This document shows, piece by piece, positions 1 through 8,866 of a DNA stretch of 64,000 nt. Origin of the DNA: DATCJA01 sp963814955 (GTDB taxonomy: Bacteria; Acidobacteriota; Vicinamibacteria; Vicinamibacterales; UBA2999). A model generated the notes under the pieces. It had not been told where the DNA came from, made no database searches, and saw only the letters and a program-made list of their open reading frames with translations. The stretch's first letter is position 1, and the number at the start of each line of letters is the position of its first letter. The stretch lies in contig CAWFEX010000008.1 in assembly GCA_963814955.1 (NCBI GenBank), forward strand, positions 310,001-374,000. The letters run 5' to 3'. A program made the position numbers and the translations under genes.

Positions 1-141
1 GGATCCGGCCTCGGGCTCGCCATCGTTCGCAAGATTGTCGATGCGCATGATGGGAGCATCGACCTTCAGACCGCGCCCGGGCAGGGAACGAAGATCCGCG
101 TCATGCTGCCTATGAAGGTCGCGGACGAATTCGTAAATTGA
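1..141 (+). CDS. Sensor histidine kinase, C-terminal fragment (5' end outside window)
   Basis: Frame 1 is open from the first base and ends in TGA at 139-141. The peptide begins GSGLGLAIVRKIVDAHDG, the G2 box of a GHKL ATPase domain, followed by the closing beta strands of a histidine kinase. Only the last 46 residues are present, so the sensor domain is unknown. It lies 15 bp upstream of an NtrC-type response regulator in the same direction, so it is very probably the cognate kinase. Confidence 0.85.
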   Translation, partial: GSGLGLAIVRKIVDAHDGSIDLQTAPGQGTKIRVMLPMKVADEFVN

Positions 142-156
142 CACTGTTGAGGACAT

Positions 157-1587
157 ATGGGCCGGATTCTCATTGCTGACGATCACGACTCCCTTCGCCG
201 CGGAGTGGCGCAGGCGCTGGCAGAGGCAGGACACGACGTCGAAGAGGCACCCAACGGAAACGCCGCCATCGAAAAGCTGCACGAGGGTTTCTTCGATGTC
301 GTCGTGAGTGACCTCAAGATGGGAGGCAGCAGCGGCCTCGACGTCCTCAAGACCGCCAAGACCCTGCATCCGTCGTGCGGCGTCATCCTCATGACCGCGT
401 TCGGCTCGGTCTCAACGGCCGTCGAAGCCATGAAAGCGGGCGCCTTCGATTACGTCCAGAAGCCGTTCGAAGTCGAGGAGATGGAGGTCAAGATCGAAAA
501 GGCGCTCGAGATGCGCCGGATGCAGCATCAGATCGATTACCTCCGGCACGCCCAGGGAGATATTTACGACTTCGATCGCATCATCGGGTCGAGTGGCGCC
601 CTCGACAAGGTCCTCAGCGTCGTCCGCAAGGTGGCCAGGAGCAACACGACCGTGCTGGTTCGCGGCGAGACCGGGACCGGCAAGGAACTGATCGCGGGAG
701 CGATCCATCACAACTCGCATCGGGCCGCGCGCAACTTCATCAAGGTCAACTGCGCCGCCCTGCAGGAGAATCTGCTCGAGTCGGAGCTGTTCGGTCACGA
801 GAAAGGCGCGTTCACCGGCGCCGACAAACAGCGGATCGGCCGCTTCGAGCAGGCCGACGGCGGCACGCTCTTCCTCGACGAAATCGGCGACATGAGCGCA
901 AATACGCAGGCGAAGATCCTGCGCGTGCTTCAGGAGCACGAGTTCGAACGGCTGGGCGGTACCCGCACGATCAAGGTCGACGTGCGGCTCATTGCGGCCA
1001 CCAACCGCGACCTGACATCGATGGTGGAATCCGCCTCGTTTCGCGAAGACCTCTATTACCGCCTCAACGTCGTCACGATCGAAATGCCGCCGCTGCGCGA
1101 ACGCAAAGACGACGTCGCCGCGCTCGCCAATTTCTTCATCCGGCGGTTCTCCGGGGAATTGAAGAAGAAGATCGATGGTCTCGAGTCCGAGGCGCTGAAG
1201 CTGCTCATGCGATATCACTGGCCCGGCAACATCCGCGAGCTGGAAAACGCGGTGGAGCGAGCGATGCTGCTCGCCGAAGGGCCGCAGATTGCCGTAGAGG
1301 ACCTGCGGCTCGGCGATACTGGCAGCTTCAGCTCACCACGCGAGGCGGCTTCGATCATCAAGATTCCGCCAACGGGCATTCCCCTCGAGGATATCGAGCG
1401 GCTTGCGGTTGTCGAGGCGCTCAAGATGTCGAACTGGGTGCAGAAGGACGCCGCGGAGCTGCTGTCAATCAGCCCCCGCGTGATGAACTACAAGATCAAA
1501 GTGCTGGGCATCGAGTTTCCGCGCGGGCGGCGGGCCGCCGCTCATCAGGACGAGATACGTAATGCGCAGGCAACCGTGGCCGTATAA
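157..1587 (+). CDS. NtrC-family sigma-54-dependent response regulator
   Basis: 476 residues with the full three-domain layout. The receiver domain (about 3-118) has acidic pair D8/D9, phospho-acceptor D52 and conserved K102. The AAA+ domain (about 143-375) has Walker A GETGTGKE at 170-177, the sigma-54 contact loop GAFTGA at 217-222 and Walker B TLFLDEIG at 237-244. A Fis-type helix-turn-helix follows near 428-455. The family activates RpoN-dependent promoters after phosphorylation by a partner kinase, here presumably the one ending 15 bp upstream. The targets cannot be told from this window. It ends one base before the convergent acetyltransferase gene. Confidence 0.95.
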   Translation: MGRILIADDHDSLRRGVAQALAEAGHDVEEAPNGNAAIEKLHEGFFDVVVSDLKMGGSSGLDVLKTAKTLHPSCGVILMTAFGSVSTAVEAMKAGAFDYVQKPFEVEEMEVKIEKALEMRRMQHQIDYLRHAQGDIYDFDRIIGSSGALDKVLSVVRKVARSNTTVLVRGETGTGKELIAGAIHHNSHRAARNFIKVNCAALQENLLESELFGHEKGAFTGADKQRIGRFEQADGGTLFLDEIGDMSANTQAKILRVLQEHEFERLGGTRTIKVDVRLIAATNRDLTSMVESASFREDLYYRLNVVTIEMPPLRERKDDVAALANFFIRRFSGELKKKIDGLESEALKLLMRYHWPGNIRELENAVERAMLLAEGPQIAVEDLRLGDTGSFSSPREAASIIKIPPTGIPLEDIERLAVVEALKMSNWVQKDAAELLSISPRVMNYKIKVLGIEFPRGRRAAAHQDEIRNAQATVAV

Positions 1588-1588
1588 G

Positions 1589-2056
1589 TCAACCTCGCGG
1601 ACTCGTGCCGCCTAGAGACTTACGGAAGCAGCGAATCTGCGCCGTTTCGGAAAAGCCCAGCGCGCGATGCGCCGCAGCGCTCGCCTCGTTCTCGATCAGG
1701 GCATCCGAGCCGAATTCAGTACAACCCTGAGCAACGCCCCATCGTTCAGCGGCAGAAATCAGCGCTCGGCCGACACCCTGCCGTCGCGCTTCGGGAACGA
1801 CGTACCAGCCTTCGAGATACGCCACTCGATCCGTTTCGCACCCTTCGGCGTATGAACGAATCGACAGCTCCACAAAGCCAACACACACGCCGGAACCACT
1901 GACAGCGAGCAGCACTTCGAGCGGCGGCCGAAGCGTCCCGGCAAAGTGCTGCTGAATCTCCGTCGCATGCGACGTCCCGTTCTCGTCGGGCCAGAGCGCA
2001 TTCCGCATGGCGAGCCAGCTTGCCGTATCGTTCAGACTTGCGGGTCGAACCTCCAT
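1589..2056 (-). CDS. GNAT acetyltransferase resembling aminoglycoside 6'-N-acetyltransferase, AAC(6')
   Basis: 155 residues from ATG at 2056. It has the GNAT acetyl-CoA loop RRQGVGRA (about 91-98) after LEGWYVVPEA. The pattern along the whole length (WLAMRNALWPDE near the N-terminus, GFVELSIRSYAEG, VAYLEGWYVVPE, FGSDALIENEASAAAHRALGF) matches what I recall of the short chromosomal AAC(6')-I enzymes, which acetylate the 6'-amine of aminoglycosides, rather than generic GNATs. It follows xerC by 11 bp and may share its transcript. Whether it confers resistance cannot be read from sequence; a housekeeping acetyltransferase is the alternative. Confidence 0.75.
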   Translation of the reverse strand: MEVRPASLNDTASWLAMRNALWPDENGTSHATEIQQHFAGTLRPPLEVLLAVSGSGVCVGFVELSIRSYAEGCETDRVAYLEGWYVVPEARRQGVGRALISAAERWGVAQGCTEFGSDALIENEASAAAHRALGFSETAQIRCFRKSLGGTSPRG

Positions 2057-2067
2057 CACGAAGCGGT

Positions 2068-3009
2068 CTAGCTCCGGGTCGCGCGGGGGTGCGCCTTTCT
2101 GTACACCTCGAGCAGCTGCGCGGCGTTGACGTGCGTGTACCGCTGCGTTGTCGACAGCTGGACGTGGCCAAGCAGTTCCTGTATCGCGCGCAGATCGGCG
2201 CCATGCTGCAACAGATGCGTCGCGAACGAGTGCCTCAGCGCGTGGGGACTGATGCCGAAGCGCGTGCTGCAACCTGTCACGTAGCGCGCAACCAGCCGCT
2301 GAACGCTCCGTCCGCTCAGGCGCGTGCCACGGGCGTTGACGAACAACGGGTCGTCGCTGACGCCAGGCTTTCGGCTCCGGCCACCGGACTTCCCCGTCGC
2401 TCGCAGCAGCGCCCGGTCCGGATACCACGCGCGTAATGCTTTCTGCGTGCTCGTGTTGAACGGCACCAGGCGTTCCTTCCTCCCCTTGCCGGCAACCCTG
2501 ACGATGCGCGACGTCAGATTCAGGTCCTCCAGGTTGAGACCGACCAGCTCCGCCAGGCGAAGTCCGGAGGCATAGAACAGCTCGAGAATCGCCCGATCGC
2601 GGCGGCCGAGAGGACTCGAGACGTCCGGCGCTTCGAGCAGTCGCGACATTTCGTCGACGGACAGGTGCGCCGGGACCTTCTGCTCGCGCCTCGGCGAGGC
2701 CGCCAAAGCCACCGGATCGGAGTCGATTAACCCTTCCCTGCGGAGGAATCGCGCGAAGCTGCGGAGCGCCGACAGCTTGCGGGCCACGGACGCCCGTGAC
2801 TGCCCTTGGCGATACAGCTCCGCCATGAACCCCCGGATCACGCTCAGTTCGATGTCGGAGGGTCGAAGCCGCTTCCTGTCCTTGTCCAGGCTGGCGGCGG
2901 CAAAGCCGAGAAACTGCGACAGATCGCTGCCATAGGCGGCAACGGTGTGAACGGAGGTATTGCGGTTTAGGCGAAGGTAGTCGAGGAACTCGTCGAGCTG
3001 GCCGGTCAT
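2068..3009 (-). CDS. xerC: Tyrosine recombinase XerC
   Basis: 313 residues. An N-terminal SAM-like core-binding domain (about 1-95) precedes the catalytic domain with R151, K175, H256-x-x-R259, H282 and nucleophile Y291 (TQRYTHV). Xer recombinases resolve chromosome dimers at dif. The ATG overlaps the TGA of trmFO (ATGA), so the two are translationally coupled. The order dprA-topA-trmFO-xerC is the conserved Bacillus-type chromosomal order, which supports housekeeping XerC rather than a phage integrase. hslVU, which often follows, is absent. Confidence 0.93.
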   Translation of the reverse strand: MTGQLDEFLDYLRLNRNTSVHTVAAYGSDLSQFLGFAAASLDKDRKRLRPSDIELSVIRGFMAELYRQGQSRASVARKLSALRSFARFLRREGLIDSDPVALAASPRREQKVPAHLSVDEMSRLLEAPDVSSPLGRRDRAILELFYASGLRLAELVGLNLEDLNLTSRIVRVAGKGRKERLVPFNTSTQKALRAWYPDRALLRATGKSGGRSRKPGVSDDPLFVNARGTRLSGRSVQRLVARYVTGCSTRFGISPHALRHSFATHLLQHGADLRAIQELLGHVQLSTTQRYTHVNAAQLLEVYRKAHPRATRS

Positions 3010-4383
3010 GCGAGCTGGTGAGACGCCCGTTCGCCCATCCATTCGTCCAGAACCTGCAGCGCCCGGTGTGAAATGGCGAGCTTGCGGTCCTTGGCGCGTC
3101 GCGACCCGCCCTCCGGGGCTGCGATGATCCCGAATGTAATGTTGGTCGGCTGGTAGTTCCGTGGATCGGCGTGGGACACGTAGTACGCAAGCGCGCCGAT
3201 TGCGGTAGTCCGAGGTGGAACACGCGGCTCTTCGCCTCGAACGATCGCCGCGGCGTTGCACCCGGCAATCAGTCCCGACGCAGCAGACTCGACGTAGCCT
3301 TCGACGCCCGAGATCTGTCCGGCAAAAAACAGGTCGGGACGCGCCTTTGTCTGCCACGTCTCGCGCAGCACCTTGGGACCATTGATGTAGGTGTTCCGAT
3401 GCACCATCCCGTAGCGGACGAACTCGGCCTGCTCGAGGCCGGGAATCATCTTCAACACGCGCGCCTGTTCGCCCCACTTCAACTGCGTCTGGAAGCCGAC
3501 AAGGCTGTAGTGGTCGCCAGCCAGGTTGTCCTGGCGGAGCTGGACAACGGCGTACGGCGGGCGGCCGATGCGCGGCTCGATCAGTCCGACGGGTTTCATC
3601 GGGTCCAAATCGAAGCGTCTCGCGGCCCCGATGCGCCATCACCTCGATTGGAAGACACCCCTCGAAAAATTTCTCTTTGTCGAAGTCATGGACAGTTGCC
3701 GATTCTGCGGTAACCAACGCATCGTAGAACCGGTCGTACTCGTCCTTCGTGAGCGGGCAATTCAGGTAGTCGCCCTGGCCATCGTCAGTCCCGCAAGCCT
3801 GGCCGGATGCGTCGCCGGCGCCTCGGATGCTCCGATCCCATCGTGATGCGCGGAACACCTTTGTCCGGTCAATCGTTTCAGCAAGCACGATCGGGCTGAT
3901 CGCGTCGTAGAAATACAGGTCGTCGTCCCCGACGAGCGTCGCGAGATCGGCCGACAGTGAATCCGACGTCAATGGGCCTGTTGCGACGACCATCGGAAAC
4001 ATCGAAGCGTCGTGGGGAAGCCGCGCGACTTCTTCGCGTACCACCTCAATAAGAGGATGCGAACGCACGGCGTCCGTGACAGCCTGCGAAAACAGGTCAC
4101 GATCCACGGCGAGCGCCGCGCCGGCGGGCACACGATGCGCATCGGCGGCGCGCATGACGATGGATCCCAGGCGCCGCATTTCTTCCTTGAGCAGGCCAAC
4201 CGCGTTGTCCAGTTTGTCGCCGCGAAAGGAGTTCGAGCAGACGAGCTCGGCGAGTCGATCCGTCTTGTGAACAGCGGTGGGACGGACGGGGCGCATCTCG
4301 TGCACGATCACGCGGACGCCTAGCGAGGCCGCTTGCCACGCGGCTTCGGAACCCGCGAGGCCGCCGCCCACTACGTGAATCAT
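3006..4383 (-). CDS. trmFO: tRNA uracil-54 C5-methyltransferase TrmFO (one frameshift)
   Basis: Folate/FAD-dependent enzyme that makes m5U54 in the T-loop of tRNA. The N-terminal part starts at 4383 with the FAD-binding motif HVVGGGLAGSEAAW and includes CSNSFRGD. It reads in frame to RGRETLRFGP. The rest (MKPVGLIEPR... to the stop at 3006) continues one frame over. An extra C at 3600 on the plus strand separates the halves; without it the join reads LRFGPMKPVGL and the product is about 458 residues, normal for the family. Either a sequence error or a recent inactivating mutation. It overlaps xerC and lies 15 bp after topA. Confidence 0.9.
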
Positions 4384-4398
4384 GTCAGGCGTCGAGGA

Positions 4399-7151
4399 TC
4401 AGGCCTCGGTGGCCTGCGTGCCCGTCGATTTGCTTCGCGCCCCGCGCGCGGCGCGCGACCCTGCAGCCCGCCGCCTGGGCGCACCCCGGCGAGACGACGG
4501 TGCAGCGTTGCGGCGCGCTTCGAGCAGATCAACGGCCTGCTCGTAGGTCACCGCGTCGGGATTCGTTCCTCGAGGAATCGATGCGTTGGTGGTGCCGTCG
4601 GTCACGTACGGGCCGTACCGTCCAGCGAGCATGCGAAGCGTGGTCCCATCCCTGGTGAGCTCACGAAGCACTTTCTTCTGCGCCGCCTGACGCCGCCGCG
4701 ACTGCTTCGGTGCGCGCAGCAGCGCGAGCGCCGCGTCGAACGAAATATCGAAGACGTCTTCGTCGGATTCGAGCGATCGAAACTCGTCGCCGTGCTTCAC
4801 GTATGGACCGAATCGCCCGAAGTTGGTGGTCATCGGCTCGTTGTCGTCGGGATGAAGGCCCACCACTCGCGGCAGCGAGAGCAGCTTGAGCGCTTCATTG
4901 AGCGTCACCGTGGATTCGGTTGCTCCACCCTGCAGCGACGCTCGTTTCGGCTTTGCAGCCTTCTCCGCCTTCGGACCCTTCCGCGTCCTTTCGGCGCAGG
5001 TTCCGGCGTCTCGCCCAACTGAACGTAAGCGCCGTAGCGGCCTGTCATCACGTACACGTTCTGGCCGGTTGCGGAATCGACACCGAGAACCCGCGGCCCC
5101 TCGGCCTTGGCGCGTACGAGCTCGAGCGCTTTCTCAGCAGTCAGATCCGCCGGCGCTACGTCCTCGGGCAGCGACGCCGTGCGTCCAGGGCCGCCTTCAC
5201 CAAGCTGCACGAAGGGTCCGAAGCGACCTATCCGTATGCGCAACGACTCGCCGCTGTCCGGGTCGGCTCCGAGATCGAGCACGGGATAATCCGCACGCTC
5301 TTCGCCGCGCGTGACCGCCGGCAGCAGCCCGCGGTGCTTCTTGTCGCCGAAGTAGAACTGCCTCAGAAACGCGACCGATTCCCGCTCGCCGCGCGAGATC
5401 TCATCGAGGTCGTCCTCCATTTCCGCCGTGAAGTCGGTCTCGACGAAATCGCCAAAATGGTCGCGCAGCAGCTTCGTCACCGCGAACGCCGTAAAGCTGG
5501 GCACGAGCGCCTTTCCCTGCCGGAACACGTAGCCGCGCCGAACAATCGTGGCAATCGTCGGCGCGTATGTGGAGGGGCGTCCGATACCGAGACGTTCCAA
5601 TTCCTTGATGAGAGAGGCCTCTGTATACCGGGCGGGCGGTGTCGTTTCGTGCCGCTTCGGCTCGGTGCCGAGCAACGAGATCGGAGTGCTGCCGTCGCTG
5701 TGCACGCGATCGCCGACCGCAGCCTGCGGCAGAATCGTTTCCTGATCTTCCAGCTCCGCGGCCGGATCGTCGCTGCCTTCGACGTAGGCGCGTCGAAATC
5801 CCGCAAATTCGATTGCCTTGCCGCTCGACGTGAGCACTGCTTGTTCTCGATCGTGGCCTTTGGCTGAGAACTCGATCGTCGTGCGAAGGACGCGAGCATC
5901 CACCATCTGCGACGCCGTCGTGCGCTTCCAGATCAGGTCGTAGATTTTCAGGTCGTCCGAATCAAGCACGCCATCGAGCTGCGATGGCGCCTGTCGAAAG
6001 TCGGTGGGCCTGATCGCTTCGTGCGCTTCCTGCGCATTCTTGACCTTGGTTTGATAGCGGCGCGGAGCGTCGTCATACTCCGCTCCGAACATCTCGCGGA
6101 TCACGCGCGCCGATTCCTGCAACGCCTTTTCCGACAGCGTCGTCGAGTCGGTGCGGTGATACGTGATCAGCCCTTCCATGTCGCCGTTGCCGACATCGAC
6201 ACCTTGAAACAGCCGCTGCGCGGCCTGCATCGTCCGTTCGGTTGAGAATCCAAGCTTGCGGCTCGCCTCTTGTGTCAGCGTCGATGTCGTAAAGGGAGGC
6301 GCCGGCCGCTCGATGCCGGGCTTCTGCTCAACGGCGGTGACGGCCCACGGCACGTTTGAACGGATTGCTTCCGCCAACCGGTGCGTCGTTGCCTCATCGA
6401 GCAACCGCACGTTCTCGCTTCGCAGGCCGCCCGTGTGCGCGTCGAAGTCCTTGCCGACTGCCACGCGCTGTTCGCCGACGCGCACGAGCGTTGCCGTGAA
6501 CTCCCGGCCCTCGCTCTGGAGCTTCGCCTCGAGGTCCCAATACACCGCTGGACGAAACAGCGCGCGCTCCTCCTCGCGCTCGACAAGGAGACGCACCGCC
6601 ACACTCTGTACGCGTCCGGCGCTCAGTCCCGTTTGAACTTTCTTCCAGAGCAGCGGTGAGAGTGTGTATCCGTAGAGGCGATCGAGAATGCGACGGCTCT
6701 CCTGCGCCCGTACCAGGTTCTCGTCGAGGTCGCTCGGGTTCTGGAGCGCTTCCTTGACCGCATCCTCGGTAATCTCGTGAAAAACGATGCGGCGGACGGG
6801 GACTCGCGGCCTGAGCACTTGTGTCAGATGCCAGCTGATCGACTCGCCTTCGCGATCCGGGTCGGTCGCGAGGAGCACCTCTGACGCCTCCTTCAGCGCT
6901 GTCTTGAGGTGCGTCACCTGCTTCTTCTTGTCGCCCGGAACGACGTAATACGGCTTGAACTCCTGGTCGACATCGACGCCAAGACGACCCCAGTTCTTGT
7001 CCTTTATTTCCTTGGGGACTTCTGCGGCCGATTCAGGCAGGTCGCGGATGTGGCCGTAACTCGCTTCGACACGGTACTTCGAGCCGAGAAAGCGGCCGAG
7101 AGTCTTCGCCTTGGCAGGCGATTCGACGATGACCAGAGGCTTCGCAGCCAT
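4399..7151 (-). CDS. topA: DNA topoisomerase I (one frameshift near the C-terminus)
   Basis: Relaxes negative supercoils; essential in most bacteria. Starts at ATG 7151. The TOPRIM domain has E10 and D97-x-D99-x-E101 (ATDPDREGE). The catalytic tyrosine is Y331 in LITYHRTDST. The C-terminus carries four glycine/tyrosine repeats of the GR(F/Y)GPYV type instead of cysteine zinc ribbons, then an Arg/Ala-rich tail. The frame breaks after TPEPAPKG near 4987-4991, where the plus strand has a run ccttt. Adding one base there joins the last two repeats and gives about 917 residues. The complete conservation on both sides favours a homopolymer error. Followed by trmFO. Confidence 0.92.
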
Positions 7152-7168
7152 ACGAACTTGAAATCACA

Positions 7169-8200
7169 CTAACACGTTCGTGCGGACCGCATGAAACGGC
7201 CACCCTCAACGCGTTCGACATGTCCCTGCAATTCGAGCTCGAGCAGACGCGGCAGCAGTCGGACGCCATCGACGCCCGCAGAGGCAGCCAGCGCATCGAG
7301 ATCGTACGGCTCGCCTGCGCGCATCAGCTGGAGGAGGGAATCGCCAGAAGTCATTGTGGCCTCGCCACTTGTCGTGGCCCGTGACGCGTTCGGCGCGGCC
7401 GCGTACCAGCCAAGTTCTTCTACGATATCGTCCGCACACTCGACAATCTTTGCCCCATCACGAATCAGCGCGTGGGAGCCGCGATTTCGCCCGCTGAGCA
7501 CATTGCCTGGAACGGCCAACACCTCCCGCCCCTGCTCCAACGCGCATCCGGCGGTAATCAGCGACCCTGACTTCTCCGATGCCTCCACAATCACGACCGC
7601 GCGCGACATTCCGCTGATCAAACGGTTGCGCATCGGAAAGTGAAACTGGAGAGGTGCGGTACCTGGCGGGAACTCGCTGACCACGAGGCCATTTGCAGCG
7701 ATATCACGGGCGAGCGGCGCATGTTCGGGGGGATAGATGCGATCGACGCCAGAACCAAGTACCGCGATCGTGCAACCGGTGCCGAGCGCGCCGCGATGAG
7801 CGGCGGAATCAACCCCGCGTGCAAGACCGCTGACGACGGCGATGCCTCGGGCGGCCACGTCGCGCGCGAGCTGCTCGGCGATCTCGAGCGCGGCAAGGGA
7901 GGCGCTGCGCGAACCGACAATCGCGACAGCGGGCCGGCGCAATACCTCGAGGCTGCCGCGATACCACAGGACCGGCGGCGCGTCTGAGATTGCAAGTAAC
8001 GCCGACGGAAAGCGGGGGTCATTCCACGGTAATACGCCGATGCCATCCGCTTCGGCGCGCCGACGAACGGCACAGGCGTCGTTCAGACGCTCGCGGGCCT
8101 GCTCGAGCAATACGGGATCGGCGTTGCGGAGGCGTTCGGTCAGGCAAACGCGGGGGAGAGTCGGGATCAGCGATAGTGCGACAGCCTCGTTGTCCGTCAT
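7169..8200 (-). CDS. dprA: DNA-processing protein DprA
   Basis: 343 residues from ATG 8200, chosen because an AGGAG lies about 8 bp upstream and the residues above it do not look coding. DprA binds incoming single-stranded DNA and loads RecA during natural transformation. The Rossmann-like core shows VAIVGSRSAS, SGLARGVDSAAH, TIAVLGSGVDRIYP and SEFPPGTAP, typical of the family. The C-terminal part (about 275-343) looks like the winged-helix domain often found there. Next gene downstream is topA, a conserved linkage. Transcription probably starts near 8306, through a strong hairpin (see separate entries). comF in the same window also points to transformation capacity. Confidence 0.93.
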   Translation of the reverse strand: MTDNEAVALSLIPTLPRVCLTERLRNADPVLLEQARERLNDACAVRRRAEADGIGVLPWNDPRFPSALLAISDAPPVLWYRGSLEVLRRPAVAIVGSRSASLAALEIAEQLARDVAARGIAVVSGLARGVDSAAHRGALGTGCTIAVLGSGVDRIYPPEHAPLARDIAANGLVVSEFPPGTAPLQFHFPMRNRLISGMSRAVVIVEASEKSGSLITAGCALEQGREVLAVPGNVLSGRNRGSHALIRDGAKIVECADDIVEELGWYAAAPNASRATTSGEATMTSGDSLLQLMRAGEPYDLDALAASAGVDGVRLLPRLLELELQGHVERVEGGRFMRSARTC

Positions 8201-8249
8201 ACGCGATGTGCTCCTGAGCAGGCGCCCGGCGCTCGCGTCCGGAAGAGGC

Positions 8250-8301
8250 AAAAACAGAAAAGGCCGGGCCCCGCCGTGACATTGCACCGGGGCGCCCGAC
8301 C
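8250..8301 (-). terminator. Intrinsic-terminator-like hairpin in the dprA leader
   Basis: On the minus strand a GC-rich arm (8301 down to 8288) pairs with the arm at 8273-8262 with one G-U pair and a small bulge. The loop contains a further GTG/CAC pairing. It is followed at once by a T-rich tract, TTTTCTGTTTTT (8261-8250). It lies about 50 bp upstream of the dprA ATG and just downstream of a promoter-like sequence, so it could attenuate dprA or end a very short RNA. Confidence 0.6.
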
Positions 8302-8312
8302 TCGCTGTCCAG

Positions 8313-8341
8313 ATTATAGGCAGCCAATCTCAAGTTCGCAA
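8313..8341 (-). promoter_or_regulatory. Sigma-70-like promoter for dprA
   Basis: Minus-strand -35 TTGCGA (8341-8336), 17-bp spacer, -10 TATAAT (8318-8313). This is close to the housekeeping consensus, with optimal spacing. The predicted start is near 8306, five bases before the terminator-like hairpin. Confidence 0.6.
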
Positions 8342-8515
8342 CGCCACTGTCACGGAACTTGAAAACGAACCGACGCTGAGGAGACTCGATCGACCCGCTT
8401 TGGGCCCAATTCACTGCGAGCTGAGCTGGTACACGGATTGCTCGGGCGTAGTAAGCTATTGAATTGTAAAGCTCTTGTCTGTCGGCTAGCCGACGACTAT
8501 AGTGAGGCCTTCCCG

Positions 8516-8866
8516 ATGCGCCTATTTTCGGTATTCGCGCTGTTGTTGACGCTGACTGCGGCCCCGCTGGCTGCTGACGCGCGCGGCGACGCGAAGAAAC
8601 AGGTGGAATTCGGGATCGCCGTAGCGCAGCGCGGATTGTGGCGGGAGGCCATCTACAGGTGGGAGCGTGCGGTTCAAATCGATCCGACATACGCGGCGGC
8701 CCATAACAATCTGGCCATCGCGTACGAGCACGAGGGTGAGTTGGACAAGGCACGCGCGGCGTACGAGAAAGCCGTCGAACTTGAACCGGGCAACTCGTTC
8801 ATCAAACAAAATTACGAACTCTTCAAGGAAATCAATGACCGCACGTCTCGCCAGGACAGCCAGTAG
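8516..8866 (+). CDS. Exported TPR-repeat protein
   Basis: 116 residues from the ATG at 8516, chosen because a signal peptide follows directly (MRLFSVFALLLTLTAAPLAA). The mature part holds about two tetratricopeptide repeats (GLWREAIYRWERAVQIDP, AHNNLAIAYEHEGELDKA and AAYEKAVELEPGN). TPRs mediate protein-protein contacts in the periplasm. The 3' end overlaps the start of the next lipoprotein gene by 32 bp, so the two form an operon and may act together. The 315-bp gap upstream, shared with the divergent dprA, holds the dprA promoter and hairpin and no gene I can support. Confidence 0.85.
   Translation: MRLFSVFALLLTLTAAPLAADARGDAKKQVEFGIAVAQRGLWREAIYRWERAVQIDPTYAAAHNNLAIAYEHEGELDKARAAYEKAVELEPGNSFIKQNYELFKEINDRTSRQDSQ

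Noticed and set aside
1..6. GGATCC at the first bases as a cloning junction
   Set aside because: The histidine-kinase frame reads through it naturally (G-S of GSGLGLA), so it may be coincidence.
375..1562. Long plus-strand frame inside the NtrC gene
   Set aside because: Arg-rich shadow of the real frame, lacking any domain.
2068..3009. Integrase marking a genomic island
   Set aside because: It is housekeeping XerC by gene order (dprA-topA-trmFO-xerC); no attachment site or island genes follow.
2057..3268. Upstream extension of the acetyltransferase frame, which would give 559 residues
   Set aside because: The extension overlaps xerC and trmFO antiparallel-codon-wise in another frame and is low-complexity; family homology starts at the ATG at 2056.
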